64,000 nt of DNA from positions 9,445,501 to 9,509,500 of the forward strand of contig JBAIAC010000030.1 in the NCBI GenBank assembly GCA_037349315.1, given 5' to 3'. The DNA comes from Chelydra serpentina (taxonomy: Eukaryota; Chordata; Testudines; Chelydridae). Below, in pieces: positions 54,301-59,056 of this stretch (position 1 is the stretch's first letter; every line of letters begins with the position of its first letter). The position numbers were made by a program, and so were the translations under genes. The notes under the pieces are model-generated. The model was not told the origin of the DNA and did not search any database. It saw only the letters and a list, made by a program, of their open reading frames with translations.

Positions 54301-54647
54301 AGGGGTGTCTTAAAATAAAAATTGAGGGTTAGCCAAAATCATTTAATGCACCATGCTGTGTTTTTTCACAAAATAGGGAAAGGTAATTGTAAATTCACTA
54401 AACTAGAATGGGAACCCAGGTTCATTTGTAGTACCTAAAACTACTTTTAAAAAGTGGCTCTCAAGTTGATTTATTTAATTTTTAAAATGAACATTTACAT
54501 ACTACTTTATATGGCAACATGCTTGCTAATATTCTCTCTGTCCTTCCCCCACAGATTGAAAAACATGAACAGATCCTCCTCTTTCTTTTAAATAAACGCA
54601 GGACTCAAGATAGGTGGACTGAAATGACAAAATTGTTACAACACTAA
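4648..54647 (+). CDS. TDRD1: TDRD1, Tudor domain-containing protein 1 (24 coding exons, complete)
   Basis: Coding exons: 4648-4966, 6292-6362, 9210-9357, 10006-10111, 12013-12076, 14024-14128, 14515-14697, 15627-15770, 29057-29231, 33844-33930, 34166-34348, 37907-38014, 39342-39512, 40821-41072, 41281-41409, 42314-42424, 43162-43332, 44560-44814, 45365-45481, 45758-45871, 51687-51854, 52269-52484, 52662-52708, 54555-54647. Every junction is AG/GT and the phases agree throughout, giving 1,178 residues; mammalian TDRD1 has about 1,180. Domain order is MYND finger (residues 173-209), then extended Tudor domains with core D-Y-G-N motifs at 355-358, 589-592, 810-813 and 1028-1031. This MYND plus four-Tudor order is diagnostic of TDRD1. 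Known role of the family: cytoplasmic nuage scaffold in germ cells that binds symmetric dimethyl-arginine on PIWI proteins in piRNA-guided transposon silencing. The start ATG has A at -3 and no upstream ATG in its exon. No frameshift or premature stop was seen. Splicing was inferred by eye without transcripts. Confidence 0.96.
5378..5500 (+). repeat. Unclassified interspersed repeat with AGAATTCTGC motif
   Basis: Contains GGGAGAATTCTGCACCACTG then GCAGAATTTGCAC-like segments, a look shared by a common reptile DNA-transposon-like repeat. No ends or target duplication were found. It lies in intron 1 of TDRD1. Confidence 0.35.
7847..8143. mobile_element. MITE with GGCT...AGCC inverted ends
   Basis: It begins GGCTGTGTCTACAATAG and ends GTGTAGACGTAGCC, an imperfect inverted pair, with internal complementary blocks such as GCATAAGTTTCACC/GGATGGTTTCATTATG. 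No clean target duplication was found (GAA against AAA). Its ends resemble the Harbinger group but its interior differs from the copies at 3161 and 20120. Confidence 0.65.
8250..8428. mobile_element. Penelope-derived inverted repeat with 14-bp target duplication
   Basis: Two copies of the same tail sequence face each other: GAGTCCAGTGGCACC... rightward from about 8291, and its complement ending ...GGTGCCACCGGACTC at about 8422. The roughly 65-base arms would fold into a long hairpin. An exact duplication TTTTTGTTTGAATT flanks the pair (8236-8249, 8429-8442), so both halves inserted as one unit. The arms match the tail of the Penelope-like element at 11213-11737. Confidence 0.8.
9210..10111 (+). 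CDS. TDRD1: TDRD1 exons 3-4: MYND zinc finger
   Basis: Exon 3 (9210-9357) and exon 4 (10006-10111) split the MYND finger at a Gly codon (residue 180). The ligands are all present: Cys173, Cys176, Cys184, Cys187, Cys193, Cys197, His205 and Cys209, the C6HC pattern of MYND fingers. MYND fingers bind short proline-rich peptides. In TDRD1 the finger lies before the first Tudor domain, exactly as here. Confidence 0.95.
9729..9922. repeat. Long inverted repeat, possibly Penelope-type
   Basis: Arms of about 55 bases (AAGGTGGATGAGATAATATC... and ...ATTATTACCTCACCTACCTT) are near-complementary across a short loop at about 9800-9820. The flank ...ATCCAACACAGATACAGCAC is a common reptile repeat end. 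It lies in intron 3, 80 bases upstream of TDRD1 exon 4. Confidence 0.6.
10667..10727. repeat. Short palindromic ancient repeat
   Basis: TTGAAGTCAAAGGGAGTTTT is followed by a near-complement, ATTGATTTCAGTAGGGACAG. This type of palindrome is widespread in amniote genomes. It lies in intron 4. No ends were determined. Confidence 0.4.
11213..11737 (-). mobile_element. Penelope-like retroelement, 3' end with GIY-YIG endonuclease C-terminus
   Basis: An exact 12-bp duplication ACCTCAGCATGT flanks it (11201-11212 and 11738-11749). The minus strand, from about 11705 down to 11510, reads as the C-terminal part of a Penelope endonuclease domain, with the typical V-G-E-H-F-N ... H-S-V-T-D-L-R segment and a stop at its end. 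After the stop comes a tail with CCGATGA...CCCACGAAAGC, a hammerhead-like core (lower coordinates). It is truncated at its 5' end. It sits in intron 4 of TDRD1, antisense. Confidence 0.85.
12013..14128 (+). CDS. TDRD1: TDRD1 exons 5-6: linker between MYND and Tudor 1
   Basis: Exon 5 (12013-12076) completes an Asn codon left by exon 4 and ends in phase 0. Exon 6 (14024-14128, 35 codons, residues 237-271) is in phase 0 at both ends. The sequence is charged (Asp, Lys, Glu) with alternating hydrophobic residues and leads into the first beta strand of the Tudor 1 staphylococcal-nuclease-like half. No other motif was seen. Confidence 0.88.
12410..12725 (+). repeat. Unclassified repeat shared with intron 12, copy A
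   Basis: Ordered blocks TTTCCAGCTAGCAC, CTTAGCTTTCTC, TTTCAGCTATC and GCTTCAACAAGGTTT recur in the same order at 38860-39225. The two copies are clearly related but diverged, with gaps. No coding potential or terminal structure was recognised. It lies in intron 5 of TDRD1. Confidence 0.6.
13835..13935. repeat. Degraded palindromic repeat
   Basis: ACATTTTCAAAAGCACCTAA opens the segment and TTTTGAAAATTAA closes it, with ACTTAGGTAG inside. The inverted ends fit an old DNA-transposon fragment common in amniotes. It lies in intron 5, 90 bases upstream of TDRD1 exon 6. Confidence 0.4.
14229..14287 (+). repeat. MIR-type SINE fragment
   Basis: GGACAGGTCACTTCACCTCT, then GTGCCTGTTTCCTCATGTGT and AAAATG, is the conserved core/tail of MIR SINEs. 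It lies in intron 6, between TDRD1 exons 6 and 7. Confidence 0.7.
14515..29231 (+). CDS. TDRD1: TDRD1 exons 7-9: extended Tudor domain 1
   Basis: Exon 7 (14515-14697, residues 272-332) gives the N-terminal SN-like half. Exon 8 (15627-15770, residues 333-380) gives the Tudor barrel with Trp334-Asn-Arg and the core Y-I-D-Y-G-N at 353-358. Exon 9 (29057-29231) gives the C-terminal half. Exons 8 and 9 are separated by the 13.3-kb intron that carries most of the mobile elements in the window. Exons 7 and 8 are phase 0, unlike the phase-1 exons of Tudors 2-4, so Tudor 1 has its own gene structure. Confidence 0.93.
15827..16952. mobile_element. Solo LTR (1.13 kb) with TTTA target duplication
   Basis: It starts TGTAACCCTTCTGCC and ends CTGCTTACA, giving TG...CA ends and a short inverted repeat TGTAA/TTACA. 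TTTA flanks both sides (15823-15826, 16953-16956). No open frame of note lies inside. AATAAA is present on the minus strand near 16770, so the LTR may be in antisense orientation. It starts only 57 bases after the donor of TDRD1 exon 8. Confidence 0.7.
18138..19262. mobile_element. Solo LTR (1.13 kb) with AACAC target duplication
   Basis: Ends are TGTGACGG and CCGTCACA, a perfect 8-bp inverted pair, with AACAC duplicated at 18133-18137 and 19263-19267. Near 18400-18430 is a palindrome, TTTACCCTGTATAAAGC then TTGTACAGGGTAAA, with an AATAAA just before it. There is no internal coding sequence. Orientation is undecided. Confidence 0.75.
20120..20405 (-). mobile_element. Harbinger-type MITE, copy 2
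   Basis: It starts GGGTATGTCTATAC and ends GTGTAGACCTGGGC with TTG duplicated on both sides (20117-20119, 20406-20408). Inside are the hairpins TTTATCGCGTCT/AGACGCGATAAA and ACTTCAGCTACGTTA/TAACGTAGCTGAAGT, the latter perfect. It is the reverse-complement counterpart of the copy at 3161-3433. Confidence 0.85.
20623..20644 (+). repeat. (TTCC)n microsatellite
   Basis: About five tandem TTCC units lie in intron 8 of TDRD1. Confidence 0.8.
20750..22250 (+). mobile_element. DIRS-like tyrosine-recombinase retrotransposon remnant
   Basis: Around 21425-21730 the plus strand reads, with stops and frameshifts, as an RNase H-like region with V-D-L-F-A-S followed by W-Y-W-D-L-M-N-L type residues, as in DIRS elements. 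After the inserted repeat at 21836-21963, frame 21983-22243 resembles the N-terminal core-binding part of a DIRS tyrosine recombinase (P-T-V-A-R-F-F-K near its end). Outer ends were not found. It could instead be another retroelement class with similar RNase H; the paired match favours DIRS. Confidence 0.5.
21836..21963 (-). mobile_element. Penelope-derived tail repeat inside the DIRS remnant
   Basis: The plus strand reads TATCAGAGGGGTAGCCGTGT ... GAGCATAAGCTTTCGTGGG. The minus strand carries CTGACAA...CCCACGAAAGC, the hammerhead-like core seen in the other Penelope copies with one core base changed. It interrupts the recombinase-like sequence. No clean target duplication was found. Confidence 0.7.
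22630..22851. mobile_element. hAT-type MITE with perfect 8-bp target duplication
   Basis: Inverted ends CAGGCCTGCACAAC and GTTGTGCAGGCCTG are flanked on both sides by CATTAGGA (22622-22629, 22852-22859). An 8-bp duplication with CAG...CTG ends is the hAT signature. The 222-bp interior has no coding capacity. Confidence 0.88.
23834..24022 (+). mobile_element. Tortoise-type tRNA-derived SINE, copy 2 (best preserved)
   Basis: Box A (TAGCTCAGTGGTTTGAGCA, from 23847) and box B (GGTTGTGAGTTCAATCC, about 23884-23900) of a pol III promoter are intact. The body is followed by GGTCCCTTCCAACCCTGATA and an ATTCTATGATTCTATGATT tail, the CR1-type 3' end. It sits inside the Harbinger left end, so it is younger than that insertion. 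Confidence 0.9.
24388..26183 (+). pseudogene. Harbinger-associated Myb/SANT-like DNA-binding gene, shortened by a TAG
   Basis: Exon 1 is 24388-24937 (donor CAG/GTCAGT) and exon 2 starts at 25960 after TTGCACAG; phases agree. The N-terminal about 90 residues form a trihelix/Myb-SANT-like domain with [10 protein letters not shown] and C-R-V-K-I-K-E-L-R motifs. A Ser/Thr stretch and an acidic Glu/Asp run follow, then a Lys/Arg/Glu-rich coiled end from exon 2. In Harbinger elements this partner helps the transposase reach DNA. A TAG at 26181-26183 is followed in the same frame by 34 more open codons with coiled-coil character up to a TGA at 26286-26288, so the TAG is probably premature. AATAAA follows near 26512. 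ATG 24388 is preferred to the upstream in-frame ATG 24130, which lies in the terminal-repeat region. Confidence 0.8.
27197..28400 (-). pseudogene. Harbinger (PIF/HARBI1-like) DDE transposase, broken by one stop and one frameshift
   Basis: The reading frame runs from ATG at 28400 for 273 codons to a TAG at 27581-27579. It continues in the same frame to about 27350, then shifts frame and ends near 27197. The catalytic triad is present: Asp183 (A-I-D-G-T), Asp233 (V-H-D-A-R-V-F) and, after the stop, Glu307 ([12 protein letters not shown]). A helix-turn-helix-like segment ([15 protein letters not shown]) lies at about 124-138. The length fits HARBI1-type nucleases (about 350 residues). The domesticated HARBI1 gene is single and intact in vertebrates; this copy is flanked by transposon ends and is not that gene. 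Confidence 0.88.
30402..33000 (-). mobile_element. CR1-clade LINE, 5'-truncated, endonuclease C-terminus to 3' end
   Basis: Minus-strand frames follow one another in LINE order. The endonuclease C-terminus lies at 32990-32772 ([14 protein letters not shown]). Reverse-transcriptase fingers are at 32269-31898 (N-K-S-P-G-P-D-G-I). The palm is at 31535-31323 ([10 protein letters not shown], then an altered A-D-D site). The thumb/C-terminal region is at 31307-30630. Stops and frameshifts interrupt it, so it is dead. Its 3' end, near GTTCTTATGTTCTA, lies at 30402. It fills much of TDRD1 intron 9, antisense. It could be L2-like; CR1 and L2 are close. Confidence 0.85.
33001..33843 (+). other. TDRD1 intron 9 distal part, nothing recognised
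   Basis: AT-rich intron sequence leading to the acceptor at 33841-33843. No open frame or repeat was recognised. Confidence 0.5.
33844..41072 (+). CDS. TDRD1: TDRD1 exons 10-14: basic linker and extended Tudor domain 2
   Basis: Exon 10 (33844-33930) is a Lys/Arg-rich linker. Exons 11-14 (34166-34348, 37907-38014, 39342-39512, 40821-41072) encode Tudor 2, residues about 468-706. Exon 12 ends with the E-Y-C ... C-C-A-Q-F-T segment. Exon 13 carries W-Y-R-A (569-572) and Y-I-D-Y-G-N (587-592). Exon 14 begins at G-V-K-P and forms the second SN-like half. All introns here are phase 1. The aromatic residues expected in a dimethyl-arginine cage are kept at the motif level. Confidence 0.95.
34811..35018 (-). 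mobile_element. Tortoise-type tRNA-derived SINE, copy 3
   Basis: The plus strand starts TCATAGAATCATAGAATATC (CR1-type tail complement) and ends at the tRNA-like head, CACTGAGCTATCCCTCCCCC. The head-end block CTGAGCTATCCCTCCCCC is present twice in tandem, a small duplication. It lies in intron 11 of TDRD1. Confidence 0.9.
35020..36450 (+). other. TDRD1 intron 11 middle, nothing recognised
   Basis: About 1.4 kb of mixed sequence. Short frames on both strands lack domains. A Pro/Ser-rich and purine-rich look suggests old repeats but none could be named. Confidence 0.4.
36455..36645 (+). mobile_element. Penelope-derived tail repeat with full CTGATGA core
   Basis: CTGATGA (36516-36522), a short stem GTGG...CCAC, then GAAA (36541-36544) and GTTTATGC give a hammerhead-like layout. 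The tail continues AATAAATTTGTTAGTCTCTA and ends ...AACACGGCTGCTACTCTGAT. The tail matches 11213-11330 (minus) and 8250-8428. It lies in intron 11 of TDRD1, sense. Confidence 0.75.
37069..37796. mobile_element. hAT-type non-autonomous element (728 bp) with perfect 8-bp target duplication
   Basis: Ends CAGTGGTTCCCAAAC and GTTTGGGAACCACTG are perfect inverted repeats. TAATAGAT flanks both sides (37061-37068, 37797-37804). No transposase frame is present inside. It lies in intron 11 of TDRD1, 110 bases before exon 12. Confidence 0.92.
38860..39225 (+). repeat. Unclassified repeat shared with intron 5, copy B
   Basis: It shares ordered blocks with 12410-12725: TTTCCAGCTAGCAC, AATAATACCCAG, GTGTTTTGGG, TTTCAGCTATC and GCTTCAACAAGGTTT. 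It is in the same orientation as copy A. It lies in intron 12 of TDRD1. Family unknown. Confidence 0.6.
40262..40284 (+). repeat. (TC)n microsatellite
   Basis: A short run of about nine CT/TC units lies in intron 13 of TDRD1. Confidence 0.8.
40356..40574. mobile_element. hAT-type MITE (219 bp)
   Basis: The right end TTGAGAACCACTG (complement CAGTGGTTCTCAA) pairs with the left end CTGGGGTTCTCAA. Flanks CTGTAGAC (40348-40355) and CTCTAGAC (40575-40582) match at seven of eight positions, as expected of an aged 8-bp hAT duplication. It is in intron 13 of TDRD1. Confidence 0.78.
41281..44814 (+). CDS. TDRD1: TDRD1 exons 15-18: extended Tudor domain 3
   Basis: Exons 41281-41409, 42314-42424, 43162-43332 and 44560-44814 encode residues about 706-928. 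They repeat the plan of Tudor 2: a P-G-E-F-F strand, an E-Y-C ... C-C-A-F-F-S segment, then D-G-N-W-Y-R-A with F-V-D-Y-G-N at 808-813, then G-V-K-P opening the C-terminal half. All four exons begin and end in phase 1, and their lengths (129, 111, 171, 255) parallel those of Tudor 2. Confidence 0.95.
41590..42060 (+). mobile_element. CR1-clade LINE fragment, heavily decayed
   Basis: The plus strand reads with gaps as the C-terminal part of a CR1 reverse transcriptase: [10 protein letters not shown] near 41850, then [10 protein letters not shown] near 42000. Multiple stops break it. It is a different copy from the antisense element at 30402-33000 and lies in intron 15 of TDRD1. Confidence 0.75.
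44061..44242 (-). mobile_element. Tortoise-type tRNA-derived SINE, copy 4
   Basis: The plus strand starts AGAATCATAGAATATCAGGG and ends CACTGAGCGATCCCTCCCCC. The head has GCGATC where other copies have GCTATC, a change in box A. It lies in intron 17 of TDRD1, close to copy 3 in sequence. Confidence 0.88.
45365..52484 (+). CDS. TDRD1: TDRD1 exons 19-22: extended Tudor domain 4
   Basis: Exons 45365-45481, 45758-45871, 51687-51854 and 52269-52484 encode residues about 928-1133. The exon order is again strand exon, E-Y-C ... C-C-A-K-F-T exon, D-G-H-W-Y-R-A ... Y-A-D-Y-G-N exon (core 1026-1031) and C-terminal half. The intron between exons 20 and 21 is 5.8 kb and holds a decayed antisense Ty3/gypsy element and a palindromic DNA transposon. 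The residue at the exon 20/21 junction is Arg (C|GT), where the other Tudors have Glu or Gly. Confidence 0.94.
46840..50720 (-). mobile_element. Ty3/gypsy chromodomain retrotransposon, decayed and interrupted
   Basis: On the minus strand (high to low coordinates) gag-like sequence lies at about 50480-49980, with L-L-T-G-D and S-N-W-D-A-F-L-Q motifs. A protease-flank region (G-S-L-L-S-S-G-P-V) lies at 49450-49200. Reverse transcriptase and RNase H follow at about 48880-47868, with F-L-G-F-I-L-S-P and L-A-I-K-T. After an unrelated GC-rich insert, a chromodomain (G-W-E-G-Y-S-P-E-E and W-E-P-A-E-N-I) is at about 47580-47474. Most of the integrase is missing. Many stops and shifts show it is dead. 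The low-coordinate end, 46840-47450, is rich in CCAGGAG-type repeats. LTRs were not delimited. It lies in TDRD1 intron 20, antisense. Confidence 0.8.
47595..47868. repeat. GC-rich insert inside the Ty3/gypsy element
   Basis: Between the chromodomain and RNase H regions lies about 270 bp that begins CTAATTTCCCTCTAAGCTGC and is rich in Pro/Ser-type codons (CCCACAC, CCAGCC). It does not continue the polyprotein in any frame. It is probably a separate repeat; the family was not identified. Confidence 0.45.
51009..51512. mobile_element. DNA transposon with ATATATACTCGTTCAT ends, containing a palindrome
   Basis: Left end CCATATATACTCGTTCAT and right end GTATGAACTAGTATATATG are inverted repeats. 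Interior pieces at 51040-51110 (ATAAGCCGACCC, ATAAGTCGACCC) and 51420-51500 (GATAAGCCAACCCC) belong to it. A second palindromic element (about 51172-51371) is nested inside. Target duplication is uncertain (possibly TA). It ends 175 bases before TDRD1 exon 21. Confidence 0.65.
51172..51371. mobile_element. Palindromic MITE nested in the preceding element
   Basis: The arms TTTGTTTACCTGGAGCGTTC... and ...GAATGCTCCAGGTAAACAAA are near-complementary over about 80 bases around a centre near 51275. As a result both strands read almost the same. Its GC-rich sequence (GGCCGAGGGACTTCC) resembles the element at 55529. Confidence 0.75.
52662..54647 (+). CDS. TDRD1: TDRD1 exons 23-24: C-terminal tail and stop
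   Basis: Exon 23 (52662-52708) completes an Ala codon, adds a Cys-containing stretch and Lys-Lys-Gln, then ends at GTAAGT in phase 0. Exon 24 begins after the ACAG at 54551-54554 and runs 31 codons including the TAA at 54645-54647. The tail is Lys/Gln/Leu-rich and may form a short helix. It has no recognised domain. Confidence 0.88.
52709..54554 (+). other. TDRD1 intron 23, nothing recognised
   Basis: AT-rich sequence with a more GC-rich part at 53750-54250. Short frames at 53902-54282 (minus) have no domain. No transposon ends were found. Confidence 0.5.
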
Positions 54648-55404
54648 ATCTTTTAGGCATGATGTGTGTTATATGCTTATACCTGTTGCCAATGTTAATG
54701 CAATTGCTGCTGCTCTTATTGCTCGAATAATGGCTGTATTCAGGAGCAAAAAAAGCTTGATTTCTTTTGTAGAAATTTGTTTTTCTGTTAAATGCTGTCT
54801 GAATGTATCTGTACATATGTGAAATAAGAAATTGTACATTTACACTATCTGGATCAGAGCAAAGCTAGATGGAGCCAACTTAAGACGTGAAGCCTCTGGC
54901 TGTTAGTGCAGTTCTTTTGAACTAAGGCAATACTTTTTCTTAAGCAACTGTTTTTGTAAGAAAACTCTTCACTTGCAAACCAAAAGTATTGTAAGAGAAC
55001 TTAGTTAAAACTATTCAGTTTTCATTTGCAAAAGGGAAAACTTGGATTTTTGTCTTAGAAAACTCAACTTCATTTTTTACATTTAATGTATAGCAAACAA
55101 ACTTTACGTTTTGAAATAAAAATTCGTGACATTTTAGGTAAATGATCTGTCATGAAGAATAGTACAGATACTACTTTTTTCATTAGGTCTACTTAATGTT
55201 CTATGTCTAACTTACGGTTAGATTTGTTTAAAGCCATATTTTCAACCTTTTATTTTTCCTTACTGTTTCCTCCAGCTGTGTGAGGTAATAGGAACAACCA
55301 AACTTGATTTTTAATTGGCATGTAAGGGATCTCTCTTACCTGGAAGATCATCCCCCTTTTTTTTTTGCCCCCCAGATTGTTATTCAGCAGTTCTGTTTAG
55401 GCAT

Positions 55405-55510
55405 TGTTTAGTGGTTAGAGCAAGGAACGGGCTCTCAGAACTCTTGGGTTCCCCATCAGACTTTGCCACTAAATTTAGACAAGTCACTTAACCTCTCCAT
55501 CTGTTTATGC
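55405..55510 (+). repeat. MIR-type SINE
   Basis: A tRNA-like head (TAGTGGTTAGAGCAAGG) is followed by CTTGGGTTCC and the core ACAAGTCACTTAACCTCTCC. It lies just beyond the first TDRD1 poly(A) signal. Confidence 0.75.
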
Positions 55511-55528
55511 ATCTTTATTTTATTAATG

Positions 55529-55740
55529 CAGTGTTTCCCAAACTTGGGATGCCGCTTGGCCAGGGACAGCCCCTGACGGGCCAGGCCGGTTTGTTTACCT
55601 GCTGCGTCCGCAGGTTCGGCCGATCGTGGATCCCATTGGCCACGGTTTGTTGTGCCCGGCCAATGGGGGCTGCGTGAAGCGGCGCAGGCCGAGGGACATA
55701 CTGGCCGCCGCTTCCCGCAGCCCCCATTTGCTAGTCTTTG
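55529..55740. mobile_element. hAT-type element fragment, GC-rich
   Basis: It starts CAGTGTTTCCCAAACTTGGG, a hAT-like end. Within are CCATTGGCCACGG and CCGGCCAATGGGGGC, partly complementary. The matching right end was not found, so the copy is truncated near 55740. Confidence 0.6.
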
Positions 55741-57003
55741 CTAGACTTCCCCCTGAGGTAAGCCCCCAACCTGTTACACAGTTGTAAGTTAGCCTGTAAC
55801 AGATGTGAAAAGCTATTGATCTCTGAGGCAGCCGAGCTAACCCAGCAACTCCAACCCTCCCCCAATATCATGCGTCCCCCCCCGCCGCCCTCCCAAGCTC
55901 TGCGGCTAAATCCGTTGCCCCACAAGTTTCAGTAGCTAAAGCCCTGGGATGCTGCAGTAAGTGGCCGCTCCCCTGCATCTTGTTTTTAGCCTCAGTAGGG
56001 AGCAGTAGGCCATATCCATGTGCTGTGCCACCCTCCCCTCTAAGATCCCCAAATGCAGCATTGTAGGAGAAGTGGTTAAAATTACCATTCCCATATTCAC
56101 TATCCTAGCCAGCTCCCCCGCCTCCCCGGAAGGCCCAATCCCTGAGTGTAGCACCCTGCTATCTCCCCAGCCATTCTTCTCTCCCTTGAATTCTCCTACC
56201 CTTCAACCACCCCTTGGTGTCAGTCCAACTCACCAACAGTGACTCTGTCTCTTGCAGTTGTAATGCTCTGCTTCTTGGGTCCTAGAGGTTGTTCATCCCC
56301 CTGGTCTGGTTCTACTTGTCCTGTAAGCCCCCTGTAAGCTTAGAATTGCTACAGACAGAGCTTCTGCCGCAACAGTGTGCATCGCTTCAATTGGCCTGCT
56401 TCCCCACTCTTCAGTGCTTGTTGCCCTGCACCAGCAGTGTCGTTCTCTCCCTCCCCTCCCCCCCCCCGCCGCTACTCATGGGAGGAAAGGATCCCCAGAG
56501 GATTCCTCCCACCCGCTTCATCCCCCATGCTGCCCGCAGGAGAACAGATGGGGGCCCCACTTTCTCCCCCTCTTGATTGGGCCCCACATGCTGGGAAGGA
56601 GGGAATCCTCTCTCTTCTCTCCCCCCTGCCCCCGATCTCACCCTTCTATTACACAGAGCCGGCTGGTTGCAAATGAAGACGTTCTGTGCTGCCAGCCCAA
56701 TCCTGGTAAAGAGGCCTCTCCATGGCTGCATGGGGTATAAATACCCCCCGAAACCTCACTTTTCCCAGTCAGCAGAAAGAGTGAGCATTGTCCTAACCTT
56801 GTTCTAACCTAGCTCCAATGGCTTCCTGCCCTTCCGATCTATCCCTGTACACTTCCCCTTCTCCCCGTCTGCTGCAATGGAGCCCTTAAATGGGCAATGC
56901 CCCTTTTCACCAACTAGCTGGACAAAGACCCACTTGCATAAAGATTGCAGTGGGCACATGAGTGCTGACATCTTCTCAGAAGTGAACAAAACTTTAGCTA
57001 ACT

Positions 57004-57240
57004 TCAGAAAATACTTCGCACTTATATAGCACTTTTCATTGAATGATATTAAACGACTTTACAAAGGTGGTGGATAGGCATTATTTCCATTGTATAGATG
57101 GGAAACTGATGCAGAGAGGTTGTAACTTGCCCAAGATCAACAGCCAGTCTGTGGCAAAATCAGGGCTACAAACCCAGGTCTTCTGACTCATGGTTGTGTT
57201 CTAACCACTACTTCCCCCCTACTACAGATAGAAGACATGC
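57004..57240 (-). repeat. MIR-type SINE, antisense
   Basis: The plus strand reads TTTCCATTGTATAGATGGGA, AACTTGCCCAAGATC, AACCCAGGTCTTCTGACTC and GTTCTAACCACTA, the complement of a MIR core with its tRNA-like head at the high-coordinate end. Confidence 0.75.
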
Positions 57241-57869
57241 TAGACCATTCTGTTCAGATTTACAATGCCCACTCTCTCCAACCTTTTTGTTTAACAATCC
57301 GAACATCTGTTAGTTCACATTTTCTCATGCATGGTACAGGTTCTCCAGTACTGTGAGATCCCTCTATCACTGTAGTTTGTTTTCCTGTTTCTCTTTTGTA
57401 TAATACAAAGATAACTGTGAGATAATTTTGAAATGTATGGGGCTTTATACAGAGAGATTGTACAATTAATACTGAATATACGAGTTTTGAATTATAATCG
57501 TTCCTAGCAAATGGTTCTGTTGCAGTGCTTCTTTATGTAAAATTTCACTTGCTGAAGCATCATAGTTTTACCCATGAAGGCTTTTCAAATGTTAGAAACA
57601 GTCTGTTCACCCCTTTCATGATTGTGTGGCACCAGTGCGAACTTAATCTTGTTCTCACATGATTTTAATTTATTGAGCTGCTGGATGCAGATAGTATGTA
57701 AGTATGGTGTGAAAGAATTGTACATTTCAAACAGTTGTAACCTTATTTAAACTTTACTCAGCTTTACATTCGAGGATGCTACTTTTTGTTGTATTTCAAA
57801 GACCAATCCTGAAACGCAGTACATACTCTGTATGTTACCAGGAGTAATAAAGCTATTTCATCGTGTAGA

Positions 57870-58625
57870 TTTCTTTCCATTTGTATGGAGTTAATCTGTT
57901 GAAAATTAAGCCCTTTCCTTTTTTCTCTCCAAAATTGGTGTTTACATCATTAAGGGCTAAATGTTGCCATTGAATGCATACATGCAATTCTCTTTGAAGT
58001 CAATAGGAATTTATATGCACACATCCAAAGGCAGAATATGTCTCTAAGTGTGTCTGAATTCTTTATTTTTATTTTTGCCATCACATTTGCATATCACAAA
58101 TGGGTTGTTTGGAAATTGAGACAGAATAGAGTTAACCTGAATACCATTGTTGAGAGTATATTAAAACTATAATTTTGTCTTTTAAATGCAGCCTATATCT
58201 CCTTCAAAATTTGAAACTGTCCATCTTCAATCTATAAGATTTGTATCCATCTGAATTTTACCACATCGTTTGAAGCAAAATGAAGAGGCTGTGACTTTTA
58301 TATTCTGGGTTCCGTGTTGAAATGCTGAAAAGCCCATATTTTCCCTTTCCTGGGAAAAGAGAACCCTATTAGTGATTGCTGAGAATATTAATATAGATAG
58401 GAAATCAATAGGTTTCTGTTGCAATCTCTAAAATGTCATTGATGTCAGGTTTTAATATAATCCCACGGCAGTGTTTCTAATAGAATCCCCAAAATTATTT
58501 GAGCTATCAATGTGCTCAGTACTAGACATATTATAAAGGAAGATGTTGTTAGCTCTGTCCCTAGAGGGCTGAATTAAGCTATATAGCTAAAACACAATAC
58601 ATTGGCAGAGCAGCTTAAGGTCCAA
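57870..58625. other. Downstream intergenic DNA, nothing recognised
   Basis: AT-rich sequence without a convincing open frame or repeat ends. Confidence 0.45.
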
Positions 58626-58628
58626 AAT

Positions 58629-58879
58629 TGAAGGCCTTGTCTAAACACAAGTTGTATATGTTAATTATTTTAAGTAGTTTTAGTTACAGATGCAAACTCC
58701 TGTGTGGACACAGTCAGTTGATTTAATCTATTCCTTGTTGATTAAAGCTAAATTGATCATAAGTCAGTTGTAACTCAGTTTAAATGTATCCTCGTAGGGG
58801 TTTCCATGGATTTAACTAAACTGACTTAAAAAAATATTTGTTAAACTGCTGGTGCAAGTTGATGTGTAGAAAGGGCGTG
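58629..58879. mobile_element. MITE with GGCCTTGTCTA-type end
   Basis: The left end AGGCCTTGTCTAAACAC and right end GTGTAGAAAGGGC are imperfect inverted repeats. Internal GTTTAACTAAA-type blocks face each other. No clear target duplication was found. It resembles the Harbinger-like MITEs in its terminal GTCTA. Confidence 0.5.
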
Positions 58880-59056
58880 TCACAAAATAGGACCTCAGTT
58901 AATAGCAGATTGCGATACTTTCATGTTGTGATCGCCCAGGCTCATCTAAGTACAGTATTGCTGATGGCGCAGTGTAGAAAGACTCAGGAGGTTTAAAATA
59001 AGCTGAAATCTATTTTATTTTTTAAATTAATACCATGTGTGTTCTACAAATCTGGG

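Larger units (their letters stand above)
54648..57870 (+). other. TDRD1 3'UTR and candidate poly(A) sites
   Basis: AATAAA signals lie at 55115-55120 (about 470 bases after the stop) and 57846-57851. The first would give a short 3'UTR of unique AT-rich sequence. The second would give a 3.2-kb 3'UTR that includes a hAT-like element (55529 on) and MIR fragments. From sequence alone I prefer the first as the main site. The stretch 55750-57000 is pyrimidine- and GC-rich with no gene or named repeat recognised. Confidence 0.5.

Noticed and set aside
56289..56740. Overlapping plus-strand frames of about 95-121 codons downstream of TDRD1
   Set aside because: Pro/Ser/Leu-rich translation of a pyrimidine-rich tract, with no splice signals or domain; not accepted as a neighbouring gene.
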